Shown: positions 36,418 to 46,433 of the stretch, piece by piece
How the letters are laid out: the number at the start of each line of letters is the position of its first letter
Position numbering within the stretch: the stretch's first letter is position 1
NCBI GenBank assembly: GCA_016721465.1
Contig: JADKIA010000003.1
Coordinates: forward strand, 732,468-796,467
DNA from: Ideonella sp.
Lineage (GTDB): Bacteria; Pseudomonadota; Gammaproteobacteria; Burkholderiales; Burkholderiaceae_C
Direction: 5' to 3'
DNA length: 64,000 nt
The notes under the pieces: generated by a model
Database searches by the model: none
Seen by the model: only the letters and a program-made list of their open reading frames with translations
Told to the model about the DNA's origin: nothing
Translations under genes and position numbers: made by a program

Positions 36418-37808
36418 ATGCATGCCAGCGCCGCTGGGCCTGCCCTGGGTGAGGCGAGCGGCTGGCCCGGAGGCTGGAGTGCCGCGCCACCGCTGTCGCG
36501 CTGCCTGCTGCTGGCGGTGCTGCTGCATGTGTGGCTGGTGCTGTGGCTGGGCAGCGCCCCGCCGGGCAGCGCGCTGCCGGGTGAAGGGCGCCTGGGGGCC
36601 TTGAACGTCGTGTTACGCGGCCTGGCGGGCGAGGGCGATGCTGCGTCCAACGGGGTGTCGCCCACGCCCGACAACGGGCCCAAGGGCGCGGCTCAAGCCC
36701 AACGTTGGGGCGGCGCGCCGCGCGATGCCACCGACCCCGCTGCGCGCCTGCCCACGCCGGGGGCAGCGCAAGTGGGCACCTGGAGCGCGGTGGACAGCGG
36801 CGCCAGCGCCACACCCGAGCCTGGCGCAGTGCCGGGTCCCACGGCGCCTGCCAGCCTCACCGCGCCCGCGCTCGAACCCGTGCCGGCCATGACCACCCCC
36901 GACCTGCCCGCGCTGTCGGCGGTGGGGCCGGGTGCGGCCACGCTCGTCGCGCCCGCAGCTGTTGCTCCGGCCGCGCCGGTCGAAGTGGCCATGCCGACCG
37001 TGCCAACACCGGCGCCACGCCGGCCGCGACCCATCGAGGCCGCGCCGCTGGCCGCGCCGAGGTTGCCGGACCTCGCCTTGCCCGCGCCCGCAGCGGTGCA
37101 AGCGGAAGTGCCGGTGTCCGTGCCTGTGCCGATGCGCCGCGCGGCGCGTGCCATCGAGGCCATGCCGCTGTCTGCCCCGCGCCTGGCCAGCCCGAGCCTG
37201 CCAGCGGCGGCTGTCGTGCAGACCGCGTCCACTGCCCCTGTGCCTGTGCCTGTTCCTGCTCCTGTCCTGCCGCTGCCGCTGCCGCTGCCGCTGCCGCTGA
37301 GCCGATGCCCGTTGCGGGCCCAGTGGCCGAACCACCGATGGCCGCCGTCCCGGCGGCACCGTTGCGGGCTGCCCCGGCTGGCTTGGCCCCTGCGGCAGTG
37401 ACCGCGCCGGCCGCTGCGGCCAGTCCGTCGCGTGCCATGACACCGGAGTTCAATTTGGCCGCGCCGGCGGGTGTGGGCGGCCCCAACGAGGCGCCACGCC
37501 CTGGCCTGGGCACGCCAGAGGCAGGTGCTCGGCTGGGGCACGACGTGGCCACCGCGCCGACCTTGCCGGCCAGCGCGCCGCGCCTGAACCTCGACTTGCC
37601 CCGCGCTCGCGGCGGTGAGATCAGCAGCCGTGGATCGATGGGCCTGCTGCAACTTCTGCCCCGCCCGCCCGAGACCAAGAGCAAGCTCACCGAAGGCATC
37701 GAGAAGGCGGCCAAGCCCGACTGCCGCAATGCCTATGCCGGCCTGGGCCTGCTGGCGGTGCTGCCGCTGGCGGTGGACGCCGTACGCGACAAGGGCTGCA
37801 AGTGGTGA
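36418..37808 (+). pseudogene. Frameshifted Pro/Ala-rich membrane-anchored protein of unknown function
   Basis: The gene starts at ATG 36418 with a membrane helix (about 27-50), like a TonB-type anchor, then a long Pro/Ala/Val-rich stretch. The frame breaks in a hexamer series CCTGTG, CCTGTG, CCTGTT, CCTGCT, CCTGT-, CCTGCC: one base is missing between 37265 and 37266. Restoring it joins the N-terminus to a good C-terminal part ending LAVDAVRDKGCKW at 37808, about 460 residues. The C-terminus has Cys residues and a hydrophobic patch. This may be a real mutation or a sequencing error in repetitive GC-rich DNA. I do not recognise the family. Confidence 0.65.
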
Positions 37809-37861
37809 GGCGTCCCGCTCGTCGGCGCGGCGCCCCCAAGCCCCAGGCGGAGCGCCGGACC

Positions 37862-37891
37862 TTGACGGTCACCCAATAATTCGAATATCAT
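37862..37891 (+). promoter_or_regulatory. Probable sigma-70 promoter of the arsenic operon
   Basis: TTGACG (37862-37867) and TATCAT (37886-37891) are spaced 18 bases apart. The expected transcription start is about seven bases later, at or next to the arsR start codon, implying a leaderless or nearly leaderless message. The overlapping TTCGAA/ATAT elements could be the ArsR operator. Confidence 0.5.
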
Positions 37892-37897
37892 GGAAAT

Positions 37898-38221
37898 ATG
37901 GAAGAGCAAGACGTCGTCAAAGCCCTGGCCGCACTGGCCCAGTCTTCGCGCCTGCAGGTGTTTCGTGCGCTGGTGGTCGCTGGTCCGTCCGGCATGACCC
38001 CCGGCACCATGGCCGATGGGCTGGGCGTGCCGGCGGCCACCTTGTCCTTCCACCTGAAGGAGCTGATGCACGCCGGCCTGGTCAGCCAGGAGCGCGTGGG
38101 CCGCAACCTGATCTACCGCGCGGCCTTCGATCGCATGAGCGAGCTGCTCGCCTACCTCACCCACCACTGCTGCCAGGGCGAGGGCTGTGCCGTGCCTTCG
38201 GACGCATCGTGTGCCTGTTGA
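37898..38221 (+). CDS. arsR: ArsR-family metalloid-responsive repressor
   Basis: 107-residue winged-helix repressor. The DNA-reading helix is in VPAATLSFHLKELMHAGLV. The usual N-terminal ELCVCDL metal site of classical ArsR is absent. Instead the C-terminus is Cys-rich (HHCCQGEGC, then CAC), as in ArsR variants that bind As(III) at the C-terminal end. It is the first gene of the arsenic operon and follows a strong promoter, so it probably represses its own operon until arsenite binds. Confidence 0.88.
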   Translation: MEEQDVVKALAALAQSSRLQVFRALVVAGPSGMTPGTMADGLGVPAATLSFHLKELMHAGLVSQERVGRNLIYRAAFDRMSELLAYLTHHCCQGEGCAVPSDASCAC

Positions 38222-38240
38222 ACCCCACCCGGAGAATCCC

Positions 38241-38768
38241 ATGAAGCGTTTCCACGTCCACATGCATGTTGCCGACCTCGCCGCCAGCGTCGGTTTCTAC
38301 TCCAGGCTGTTCGCCGCCGAGCCTACCCGCGTGGAGGCCGACTACGCCAAATGGATGCTCGACGATCCGCGCATCAACTTCGCCATTTCCACGCGTGGCG
38401 GCAAGCCGGGCCTGGACCACCTGGGTTTCCAGACCGACAGCGCCGGCGAGTTGGCGGAGCTCAAGGACCGCGCCAGCGCCGCCGACATGGCCCTGCTGGA
38501 CGAAGGCCAGACCACCTGCTGCTACGCCCGCAGCGACAAGCACTGGATCACCGACCCGCAGGGCATCGCCTGGGAGCACTTCCACACGCTGGAGAACATT
38601 CCGGTGTTCAGCGAAGGGCAGGCCGGCCACGAGGCCTCGGCCTGCTGTGCGGGGGAGTCTCCGACGGCCAAGGCGGCGGCCGCTGCACTGGTCGCGGCCG
38701 AGGGTGGATGCTGCCCGCCGCGCGGCAAGCCCGTCGGTGTGGCGGTCAAGGGCTCGTCCTGCTGCTGA
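38241..38768 (+). CDS. arsI: ArsI/CadI-type glyoxalase-fold protein (C-As lyase candidate) with Cys-rich tail
   Basis: 175 residues. The vicinal-oxygen-chelate fold carries H5, H60 (LDHLGFQ) and E112 (WEHF) as likely Fe(II) ligands and the vicinal cysteines C93-C94 (TTCCYARSDK), the arrangement known from ArsI, which cleaves the carbon-arsenic bond of trivalent organoarsenicals. The older family name is CadI. A C-terminal extension contains ACCAG, GGCCPP and a terminal SSCC. ATG 38241 begins MKRFHVHMHV. It follows arsR by 19 bases. Confidence 0.8.
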   Translation: MKRFHVHMHVADLAASVGFYSRLFAAEPTRVEADYAKWMLDDPRINFAISTRGGKPGLDHLGFQTDSAGELAELKDRASAADMALLDEGQTTCCYARSDKHWITDPQGIAWEHFHTLENIPVFSEGQAGHEASACCAGESPTAKAAAAALVAAEGGCCPPRGKPVGVAVKGSSCC

Positions 38769-38775
38769 GCGAGCC

Positions 38776-39282
38776 ATGACCAGCCACGTCCTCGTCCTGT
38801 GCACCCACAACTCGGCGCGCAGCGTGCTCGCCGAAGGCATGCTCAACCACTGGGCGGCCCGGCTCGGGCGCGATGTGCAGGCGCACAGTGCCGGCAGCGC
38901 GCCGAGCGGGCGCATCAACCCCTTCGCGATCGAGGCGCTTCAAAACGCCGGCATCGACACCGGCGCCTACCGCAGCAAGAGCTGGGACGAATTCAGCCGC
39001 GACGGCGCACCGCCGTTGTCGGTCGTGATCACGGTGTGCGACAGCGCGGCGGCCGAAGCCTGCCCGGTGTTCTTCGGTGGCACCGGTGGCCAGCCGGTGA
39101 AGGTGCATTGGGGCTACCCCGATCCGTCCAACGCCGAGGGTGGCGACGAAGGCAAGCGCCGTGCGTTCGAGCTGACGCGCCAGGCCATTGGCTACCGCAT
39201 GCTGCAGTTGCTGGCCTTGCCGTTGGCCAACATGGATCGCGCGGCGCTGCACGCGGCGCTGCAACAGATCGCCCGGAACTGA
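38776..39282 (+). CDS. arsC: Arsenate reductase ArsC (low-molecular-weight phosphatase type)
   Basis: 168 residues. Converts arsenate to arsenite in the cytoplasm so that Acr3 can export it. The P-loop CTHNSARS (Cys9, Arg15) has the CX5R pattern. Two further cysteines at about 88 and 96 (VCDSAAAEAC) sit where the thioredoxin-coupled ArsC of Staphylococcus has its resolving pair. ATG 38776 follows the arsI stop by seven bases. Confidence 0.92.
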   Translation: MTSHVLVLCTHNSARSVLAEGMLNHWAARLGRDVQAHSAGSAPSGRINPFAIEALQNAGIDTGAYRSKSWDEFSRDGAPPLSVVITVCDSAAAEACPVFFGGTGGQPVKVHWGYPDPSNAEGGDEGKRRAFELTRQAIGYRMLQLLALPLANMDRAALHAALQQIARN

Positions 39283-39295
39283 AGCCTGTCCTGCC

Positions 39296-40384
39296 ATGAC
39301 CCAAGCCATCGCCCGCGTTGACGCGGCGCCCGCCCCCATGAGCGTCTTCGAGCGCTACCTCACCGTCTGGGTGCTGCTGTGCATCGTGGTCGGCATTGCG
39401 CTCGGCCAGTGGCTGCCCGGCCCCTTCCAGGCCATCGGCCGCATGGAGATCGCCAAGGTCAACCTGCCGGTGGGCGGGCTGATCTGGGTGATGATCATCC
39501 CGATGCTGCTGAAGGTCGACTTCGGCGCGCTGCACCAGGTCAAGCAGCACTGGCGCGGCATCGGCGTCACGCTGTTCGTCAACTGGGCCGTCAAGCCCTT
39601 CTCGATGGCGCTGCTGGGCTGGGTCTTCATCCGCCATGTGTTCGCGCCCTACCTGCCGGCCGGCCAGGCCGACAGCTACATCGCCGGCCTGATCCTGCTG
39701 GCCGCCGCGCCTTGCACCGCGATGGTGTTCGTGTGGAGCCGGCTCACCGGCGGGCATCCCCTTTTCACGCTGTCGCAGGTGGCGCTCAACGACACCATCA
39801 TGGTGTTCGCCTTCGCGCCCATCGTGGCCTTGTTGCTGGGGCTGTCGTCCATCGTGGTGCCCTGGGACACGTTGATCACCTCGGTGGTGCTGTACATCCT
39901 GATTCCCGTGCTGCTGGCGCAGGCCTGGCGCAAGCGCTTGCTGCGAAGCGGCCAAGCCGCGTTCGACGCGGCCTTGGCCAGGATCGGGCCTTGGTCCATC
40001 GGCGCCTTGCTGGCCACGCTGGTGCTGCTGTTCGCGTTCCAGGGCCAGGCCATCTTGAAGCAGCCCTTGGTGATCGTGATGCTGGCCGTGCCCATCCTGA
40101 TCCAGGTGTTCTTCAACTCGGGCCTGGCCTACTGGCTCAATCGCCGCCTGGGTGAGTCGCACAGCGTGGCCTGTCCCTCGGCGCTGATCGGTGCCAGCAA
40201 CTTCTTCGAGCTGGCGGTGGCGGCGGCGATCAGCCTGTTCGGCTTTGAATCCGGCGCCGCGCTGGCCACGGTGGTGGGCGTGCTGATCGAAGTGCCGGTG
40301 ATGTTGCTGGTGGTGCGCGTCGTCAACCAGAGCAAGGGTTGGTATGAGTCGGGCCAGCCCGGCTTGCGCAGTCGCCGGTCTTGA
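39296..40384 (+). CDS. acr3: Arsenite exporter Acr3
   Basis: 362-residue membrane protein of the bile-acid/arsenite permease (BART) superfamily with about ten helices. The conserved LAAAPCTAMVFVWSRLTGG segment carries the Cys essential in Acr3, and the SHSVACPSALIGASNFFELA segment is also family-typical. ATG 39296 gives MTQAIARV. It is likely the channel partner of the ArsA fusion encoded 5 kb downstream, as no ArsB is present. Confidence 0.93.
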   Translation: MTQAIARVDAAPAPMSVFERYLTVWVLLCIVVGIALGQWLPGPFQAIGRMEIAKVNLPVGGLIWVMIIPMLLKVDFGALHQVKQHWRGIGVTLFVNWAVKPFSMALLGWVFIRHVFAPYLPAGQADSYIAGLILLAAAPCTAMVFVWSRLTGGHPLFTLSQVALNDTIMVFAFAPIVALLLGLSSIVVPWDTLITSVVLYILIPVLLAQAWRKRLLRSGQAAFDAALARIGPWSIGALLATLVLLFAFQGQAILKQPLVIVMLAVPILIQVFFNSGLAYWLNRRLGESHSVACPSALIGASNFFELAVAAAISLFGFESGAALATVVGVLIEVPVMLLVVRVVNQSKGWYESGQPGLRSRRS

Positions 40385-40387
40385 GCC

Positions 40388-40993
40388 GTGACTTCGACAA
40401 GCGACAGCCTATCCCGCAGCGATGCACTCGGCTTTGCGTTTGCCTGCGTGTCATCGGCCTGGCGGGCCCATGAAGGTGAGCTGCGCGGCTACCTGCGCAA
40501 GCGCCTGTCGGATCGCGATGCCGCTGACGATGTACTGCAAGACGTTTTCGTCAAGGCCATGCGTTCGGGCCAGCACTTTTGCACGCTCGACAACCCACGG
40601 GCCTGGTTGTTCCAGGTGGCGCGGAACGCGTTGGTGGATCGGTATCGCGCGGCTCATGCCAACGAACCGCTGCCGGACCATCTGGCCGAAGCCCTGCCAT
40701 TCATGCCGGAGCAAACACCGCCGGTCGATGCGCTCGCCGACTGCCTCACTCGGGTGTTGGGAGAGTTGTCGGCCGACGATGCGGCCATCCTGAACGCCTG
40801 CGATCTGCAAGGGCAGACCCAGAAGGCCTTTGCCGCCGCCCACGGCTTGTCGCTGCCGGCGACCAAGTCGCGCCTGCTGCGCGCTCGGCAGCGCCTGCGA
40901 GATCGCCTCACCACCGCCTGCCGCGTCCAGTTCGGCGCCGATGGCCGTGTCGACGGTCACCAGGGCCGCAGCCCGAAGCCAACTCGCGCATAG
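40388..40993 (+). CDS. ECF RNA polymerase sigma factor (SigZ-like) in the arsenic island
   Basis: 201 residues from GTG 40388, three bases after the acr3 stop. Region 2 is visible as YLRKRLSDRDAADDVLQDVFVK and the following RAWLFQVARNALVDRYR. Region 4 includes LSLPATKSRLLRARQRLRDRL. No anti-sigma factor is adjacent. It could drive the downstream part of the island (from 41.1 kb), or an unlinked regulon in response to metalloid. The best family match is SigZ-type; confidence in the family is high, in the role low. Confidence 0.82.
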   Translation: MTSTSDSLSRSDALGFAFACVSSAWRAHEGELRGYLRKRLSDRDAADDVLQDVFVKAMRSGQHFCTLDNPRAWLFQVARNALVDRYRAAHANEPLPDHLAEALPFMPEQTPPVDALADCLTRVLGELSADDAAILNACDLQGQTQKAFAAAHGLSLPATKSRLLRARQRLRDRLTTACRVQFGADGRVDGHQGRSPKPTRA

Positions 40994-41080
40994 TGCGTGG
41001 TCTGCGACGGGTGCATTTGGCCCAACCAGAGCCTGCATCCTTTTCGACCCTGCTTCGTCTCCACAGGCAGAGGTGAAGCA

Positions 41081-42136
41081 ATGGCCGAGACAACCCTGTC
41101 CCAACGCACGCAGCAACTGCCCAGCCACTTTCCGCGGGCCTTCCTGCTGCTGGTCGCGGTGGCTTGGTGCTTGCTGTACCAGGCGCTGGCCCCGGCTTCA
41201 GAAGCGCTGGTGGCTGCGTTGCCCGTGGACCGCGCCAGCCACCTGGGTGGCGCTTTGCAGTTCTTCCTGTACGACACGCCCAAGGTGCTGTTGCTGCTCA
41301 CGGCGGTGGTGTTCGTGATGGGCATGGTCAATTCCTACTTCACCCCCGAGCGCACCCGCGCGCTGCTGGCCGGCAAAACCGAGGGCGTGGCCAACGTGAT
41401 GGCCGCCAGCCTGGGCATCGTCACGCCGTTCTGCTCGTGCTCGGCCGTGCCCCTGTTCATCGGCTTCGTTCAGGCCGGCGTGCCACTCGGTGTGACCTTC
41501 TCGTTCCTGATCTCCGCCCCCATGGTCAATGAAGTGGCGCTCGCGCTCCTTTTCGGCCTGTTCGGCTGGAAGATCGCAGCGCTGTACCTGGGCCTGGGGC
41601 TGACGATCGCCATCGTCGCCGGATGGGTGATCGGCCGGCTGAAGATGGAAGCGCACCTGGAAGACTGGGTGCGCGACATGCCCAAGGTGACGGCCGCCGC
41701 CGGCGACGCCGGGTTGAGCCTGTCCGAGCGCATAGCGGCCGGCTTTGCCAGCGTGCGCGAGATCGTCGGCAAGGTCTGGCCCTACATCCTGGCCGGCATC
41801 GGCATCGGAGCGGCCATCCACGGCTGGGTGCCGCAGGACTTCATGGCCTCCATCATGGGCAAGGATGCACCCTGGTGGAGCGTGCCGCTGGCGGTGCTGA
41901 TCGGCGTACCGATGTACACCAATGCGGCAGGCGTGATCCCCATCGTGCAGGCGCTGCTGGCCAAGGGCGCCGCCTTGGGCACGGTGCTGGCTTTCATGAT
42001 GAGTGTGATCGCGCTGTCGCTGCCGGAGATGATCATCCTGCGCAAGGTGCTCAAGTTGCGGCTGATCGCCACCTTTGCCGGTGTCGTCGCCACCGGCATC
42101 CTGATCGTGGGCTTCGTGTTCAACGCAGTGCTTTGA
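41081..42136 (+). CDS. ArsP-like permease (DUF318) with CSCS motif
   Basis: 351-residue membrane protein with about eight helices. The conserved VTPFCSCSAVPLFIGFVQAGVP segment is the family signature. ArsP proteins, a subset of this family, export trivalent organoarsenicals such as methylarsenite and roxarsone(III). The family also contains transporters of other metal(loid)s, so the substrate is inferred from context with arsI. ATG 41081 was chosen because a GAGGTGAAG site precedes it; the frame is open upstream. Confidence 0.75.
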   Translation: MAETTLSQRTQQLPSHFPRAFLLLVAVAWCLLYQALAPASEALVAALPVDRASHLGGALQFFLYDTPKVLLLLTAVVFVMGMVNSYFTPERTRALLAGKTEGVANVMAASLGIVTPFCSCSAVPLFIGFVQAGVPLGVTFSFLISAPMVNEVALALLFGLFGWKIAALYLGLGLTIAIVAGWVIGRLKMEAHLEDWVRDMPKVTAAAGDAGLSLSERIAAGFASVREIVGKVWPYILAGIGIGAAIHGWVPQDFMASIMGKDAPWWSVPLAVLIGVPMYTNAAGVIPIVQALLAKGAALGTVLAFMMSVIALSLPEMIILRKVLKLRLIATFAGVVATGILIVGFVFNAVL

Positions 42137-42153
42137 AAGAACCAGGCGTGCAG

Positions 42154-42588
42154 ATGCAACACCGTTTCGTTCGCTCGGCGCTTGTCCTGATGCGGATCGC
42201 GGCCCCCTGGACGACCCAGGCCGTCGAGGTGCACTTTCAAACCGTGGCCGACGGCGTCTACGCCCACGTGGGCGACACCGGCCCGCGCTCGGTGGACAAC
42301 GAAGGCCTCAACGCCAACATCGGCTTGGTGGTGACGCCGGCCGGCGCGGTGCTGATCGACAGCGGCGCCACCGCGCAGAGCGCGCGCCAGATCCACGAGG
42401 CCGGCAAGGCGGTGACGCCGCAACCTGTCAAGTGGGTCTTCAACACCGGCGAGCAGGATCACCGCTGGCTGGGCAATGGCTACTTCGCAGCGCAGGGCGC
42501 CGAAGTCATCGCCCATGCCAATGCCAGGCCCGACATGCTCAATCGCGGCAACGCCAGCCGCACCTACCTGGAAATCGAACGCGAATAG
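42154..42588 (+). pseudogene. Truncated metallo-beta-lactamase-fold hydrolase
   Basis: 144 residues: a signal-like start, then the N-terminal part of a SoxH/quinoprotein-relay-type metallohydrolase (TVADGVYAHVGDTGP, VLIDSG, VFNTGEQDHRWLGNGYF). The first half of the metal site is present, but the reading frame stops just after RTYLEIERE, so the second half of the beta-lactamase fold (another 150 residues) is missing. The next gene begins 48 bases later. It looks like a fragment left by rearrangement. Confidence 0.65.
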
Positions 42589-42635
42589 CGCGCGAGCCTC
42601 TCGTCAATCTCACACGAGCCACCTCGGAGAAACCC

Positions 42636-42869
42636 ATGGACATCAAGGTACTCGGCACCGGCTGTGCCAACTGCAAGAACACGATCGCCCTGATCGAACA
42701 GATTGCCAAGGTCAAGGGCGTGCCCGTCACGCTGAGCAAGGTCGAAGAGCTGCGCGACATCATGGGCTACGGCGTGATGAGCACGCCCGGCGTGGTGATC
42801 GATGGCAAGGTGGTGCATGCCGGTGGCGTGCCCAGCCGCGACAAGATCGAACAATGGCTGAAGGCCTGA
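42636..42869 (+). CDS. Small thioredoxin-like protein (redox-active disulfide 2 family)
   Basis: 77 residues with a thioredoxin fold. The CANC pair (residues 10 and 13) is in GTGCANC, and STPGVVIDGKVVHAGGVP provides the cis-Pro region. It resembles the N-terminal domain of the ArsA fusion at 44.4 kb. These proteins recur in arsenic operons, and are proposed to reduce or carry As(III). Same operon and strand as its neighbours. Confidence 0.85.
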   Translation: MDIKVLGTGCANCKNTIALIEQIAKVKGVPVTLSKVEELRDIMGYGVMSTPGVVIDGKVVHAGGVPSRDKIEQWLKA

Positions 42870-42879
42870 GGAGCGAACC

Positions 42880-43332
42880 ATGAATGCACGCGTTGAACTG
42901 CCCCCTGCCCGCGAGGTCTGTCCGACCACCACACGCCGGCTGCTCGCCGAAGGTGCCTTGCTCGTCGACGTGCGCGAAATCGCCGAAGTGGCGCAGGTGG
43001 CCTTCGATGTGCCCGGCGTGCTGTTGATGCCGATGTCGGAACTGGAACAACGCTTTGCCGAGCTGCCGCGTGACCGCGATCTGGTGCTGGTGTGCCAGGT
43101 CGGCGAGCGCAGTCTGAAGGCCACCTACTTCCTGATGTACCAGGGCTATACCAAGGTGGCCAACATGGCGGGCGGCATCTCGAAGTGGGCGCGCAAGGGA
43201 TTCCCGATCAAGGGCGACCTGGCGGCTGGAGCTGCCTCCAACATCAGCGCCAGTTGCTGCGGCGGCACGACCGCGTCGCCTGCTTGCTGCGACGGTGCCA
43301 GCGCCGTGCCGGTGTCCGGCAAGTGCTGTTGA
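42880..43332 (+). CDS. Rhodanese-domain protein with Cys-Cys-rich tail
   Basis: 150 residues. The rhodanese domain (about 13-110) has the active-site Cys72 in VCQVGERS. The C-terminal tail (about 118-150) contains ASCCGG, PACCDG and ends GKCC. Typical rhodaneses move sulfane sulfur; here the tail suggests metalloid binding. It lies 10 bases downstream of the thioredoxin-like gene. Confidence 0.85.
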   Translation: MNARVELPPAREVCPTTTRRLLAEGALLVDVREIAEVAQVAFDVPGVLLMPMSELEQRFAELPRDRDLVLVCQVGERSLKATYFLMYQGYTKVANMAGGISKWARKGFPIKGDLAAGAASNISASCCGGTTASPACCDGASAVPVSGKCC

Positions 43333-43375
43333 GCACCCCAATGCCTACCGTGGCCGGCCGATCCTTGGGGCGCTC

Positions 43376-44299
43376 ATGAGTGCCAACCACGACCACCCGC
43401 ATGGCCACGGCCACGCGCAGGCCAACTTCAACGCCGCATTTGCCATCGGCATCGGCCTGAACATGGCCTTCGTCGCCATCGAGGCCTTCTACGGCTGGAA
43501 GGTCAACTCCTTGGCCTTGCTGGCCGACGCCGGCCACAACCTGAGCGACGTGATCGGCCTGGTGCTGGCCTGGGGCGGCGCGCTGGCGGGGCGGCTGCAG
43601 CCCGATGCGCGGCACACCTACGGTTGGAAGCGCGCCAGCATCCTGGCCGCCTTCATCAACGCCGTGCTGTTGCTGGTGGCGATGGGTTCGCTGGCCTGGG
43701 AGGCCTTCCATCGGCTGCAATCGCCGCAGCCCATCGAGGGCGTCACGATCATGGCGGTGGCCGGGGTTGGCATCTTTGTCAACACCGCCACCGCGTTGCT
43801 CTTCATGCGTGGCGGCGAAACGGATCTCAACATCCGCGGTGCCTTCTTGCACATGGCCGCTGATGCGCTGGTGTCTGCGGGTGTGGTGGTGACCGGTGGC
43901 CTGGCGCTCGCGTTCGGCTGGAACTGGCTCGACCCGGTCGTCAGCCTTCTCATCGCGGCCGTTATCGTTGCCGGCACCTGGGGCCTGTTCAAGCAGTCGG
44001 TGCACCTGCTGTTCGACGGCGTGCCCGACGGCGTCGACCTGCACGCGGTACGGGCCCTGCTGGAAGGGCTGCCCGGGGTGGCGCGCGTTCACGACCTGCA
44101 CGTCTGGGCCATGGGCACGTCCGAGATCGCGATGACCGCGCACCTGGTGATGCCCGACGGCGATGCCGACGATGCGTTCCTGCAGGAGGCGACGCGGCAG
44201 TTGCATGTCGGCTTCGACATCGAGCACGTCACCTTGCAGGTGATGCGGGTGGCTTTCACGAAACCCTGCGCAACGCTTGCCGAACGCGATGTGCGCTGA
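43376..44299 (+). CDS. Cation diffusion facilitator (ZitB/CzcD-type) metal exporter
   Basis: 307-residue inner-membrane proton/metal antiporter. A His-rich N-terminus (NHDHPHGHGHAQ) precedes six helices. Metal-site residues are visible in LLADAGHNLSDV (helix 2) and HMAADALVSAGVV (helix 5). The C-terminal cytoplasmic domain has HDLHVWAMGTSEIA. Metals such as Zn, Co or Cd are usual substrates. ATG 43376 follows the rhodanese gene by 43 bases; its presence broadens the island beyond arsenic. Confidence 0.88.
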   Translation: MSANHDHPHGHGHAQANFNAAFAIGIGLNMAFVAIEAFYGWKVNSLALLADAGHNLSDVIGLVLAWGGALAGRLQPDARHTYGWKRASILAAFINAVLLLVAMGSLAWEAFHRLQSPQPIEGVTIMAVAGVGIFVNTATALLFMRGGETDLNIRGAFLHMAADALVSAGVVVTGGLALAFGWNWLDPVVSLLIAAVIVAGTWGLFKQSVHLLFDGVPDGVDLHAVRALLEGLPGVARVHDLHVWAMGTSEIAMTAHLVMPDGDADDAFLQEATRQLHVGFDIEHVTLQVMRVAFTKPCATLAERDVR

Positions 44300-44372
44300 C
44301 CCACAGACGGTGCGTCAAGCCTGTCGCAGGCTGCGCAGCAATTCGGTTGTTGATGAACTCAAGGGTGAAGTC

Positions 44373-46397
<2,025 letters not shown>

Positions 46398-46403
46398 GCC
46401 CAT

Positions 46404-46423
46404 CCACCACCACCACCACCACC
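46404..46423. repeat. CCA trinucleotide repeat upstream of the DUF302 gene
   Basis: Six CCA units plus CC between the arsA-fusion stop and the DUF302 start codon. It is not translated in the genes called here. It sits just ahead of a GAGGACC ribosome site, so length change could alter spacing or message structure. Confidence 0.7.
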
Positions 46424-46433
46424 GAGGACCGCC

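Noticed and set aside
36418..37808. Programmed ribosomal frameshifting
   Set aside because: No slippery heptamer or stimulator was seen, and the missing base in a repeat explains the break more simply.
46404..46423. A CCA run coding for a His or Pro tag
   Set aside because: It lies after the arsA-fusion stop and before the DUF302 start codon, so it is not translated in these genes.
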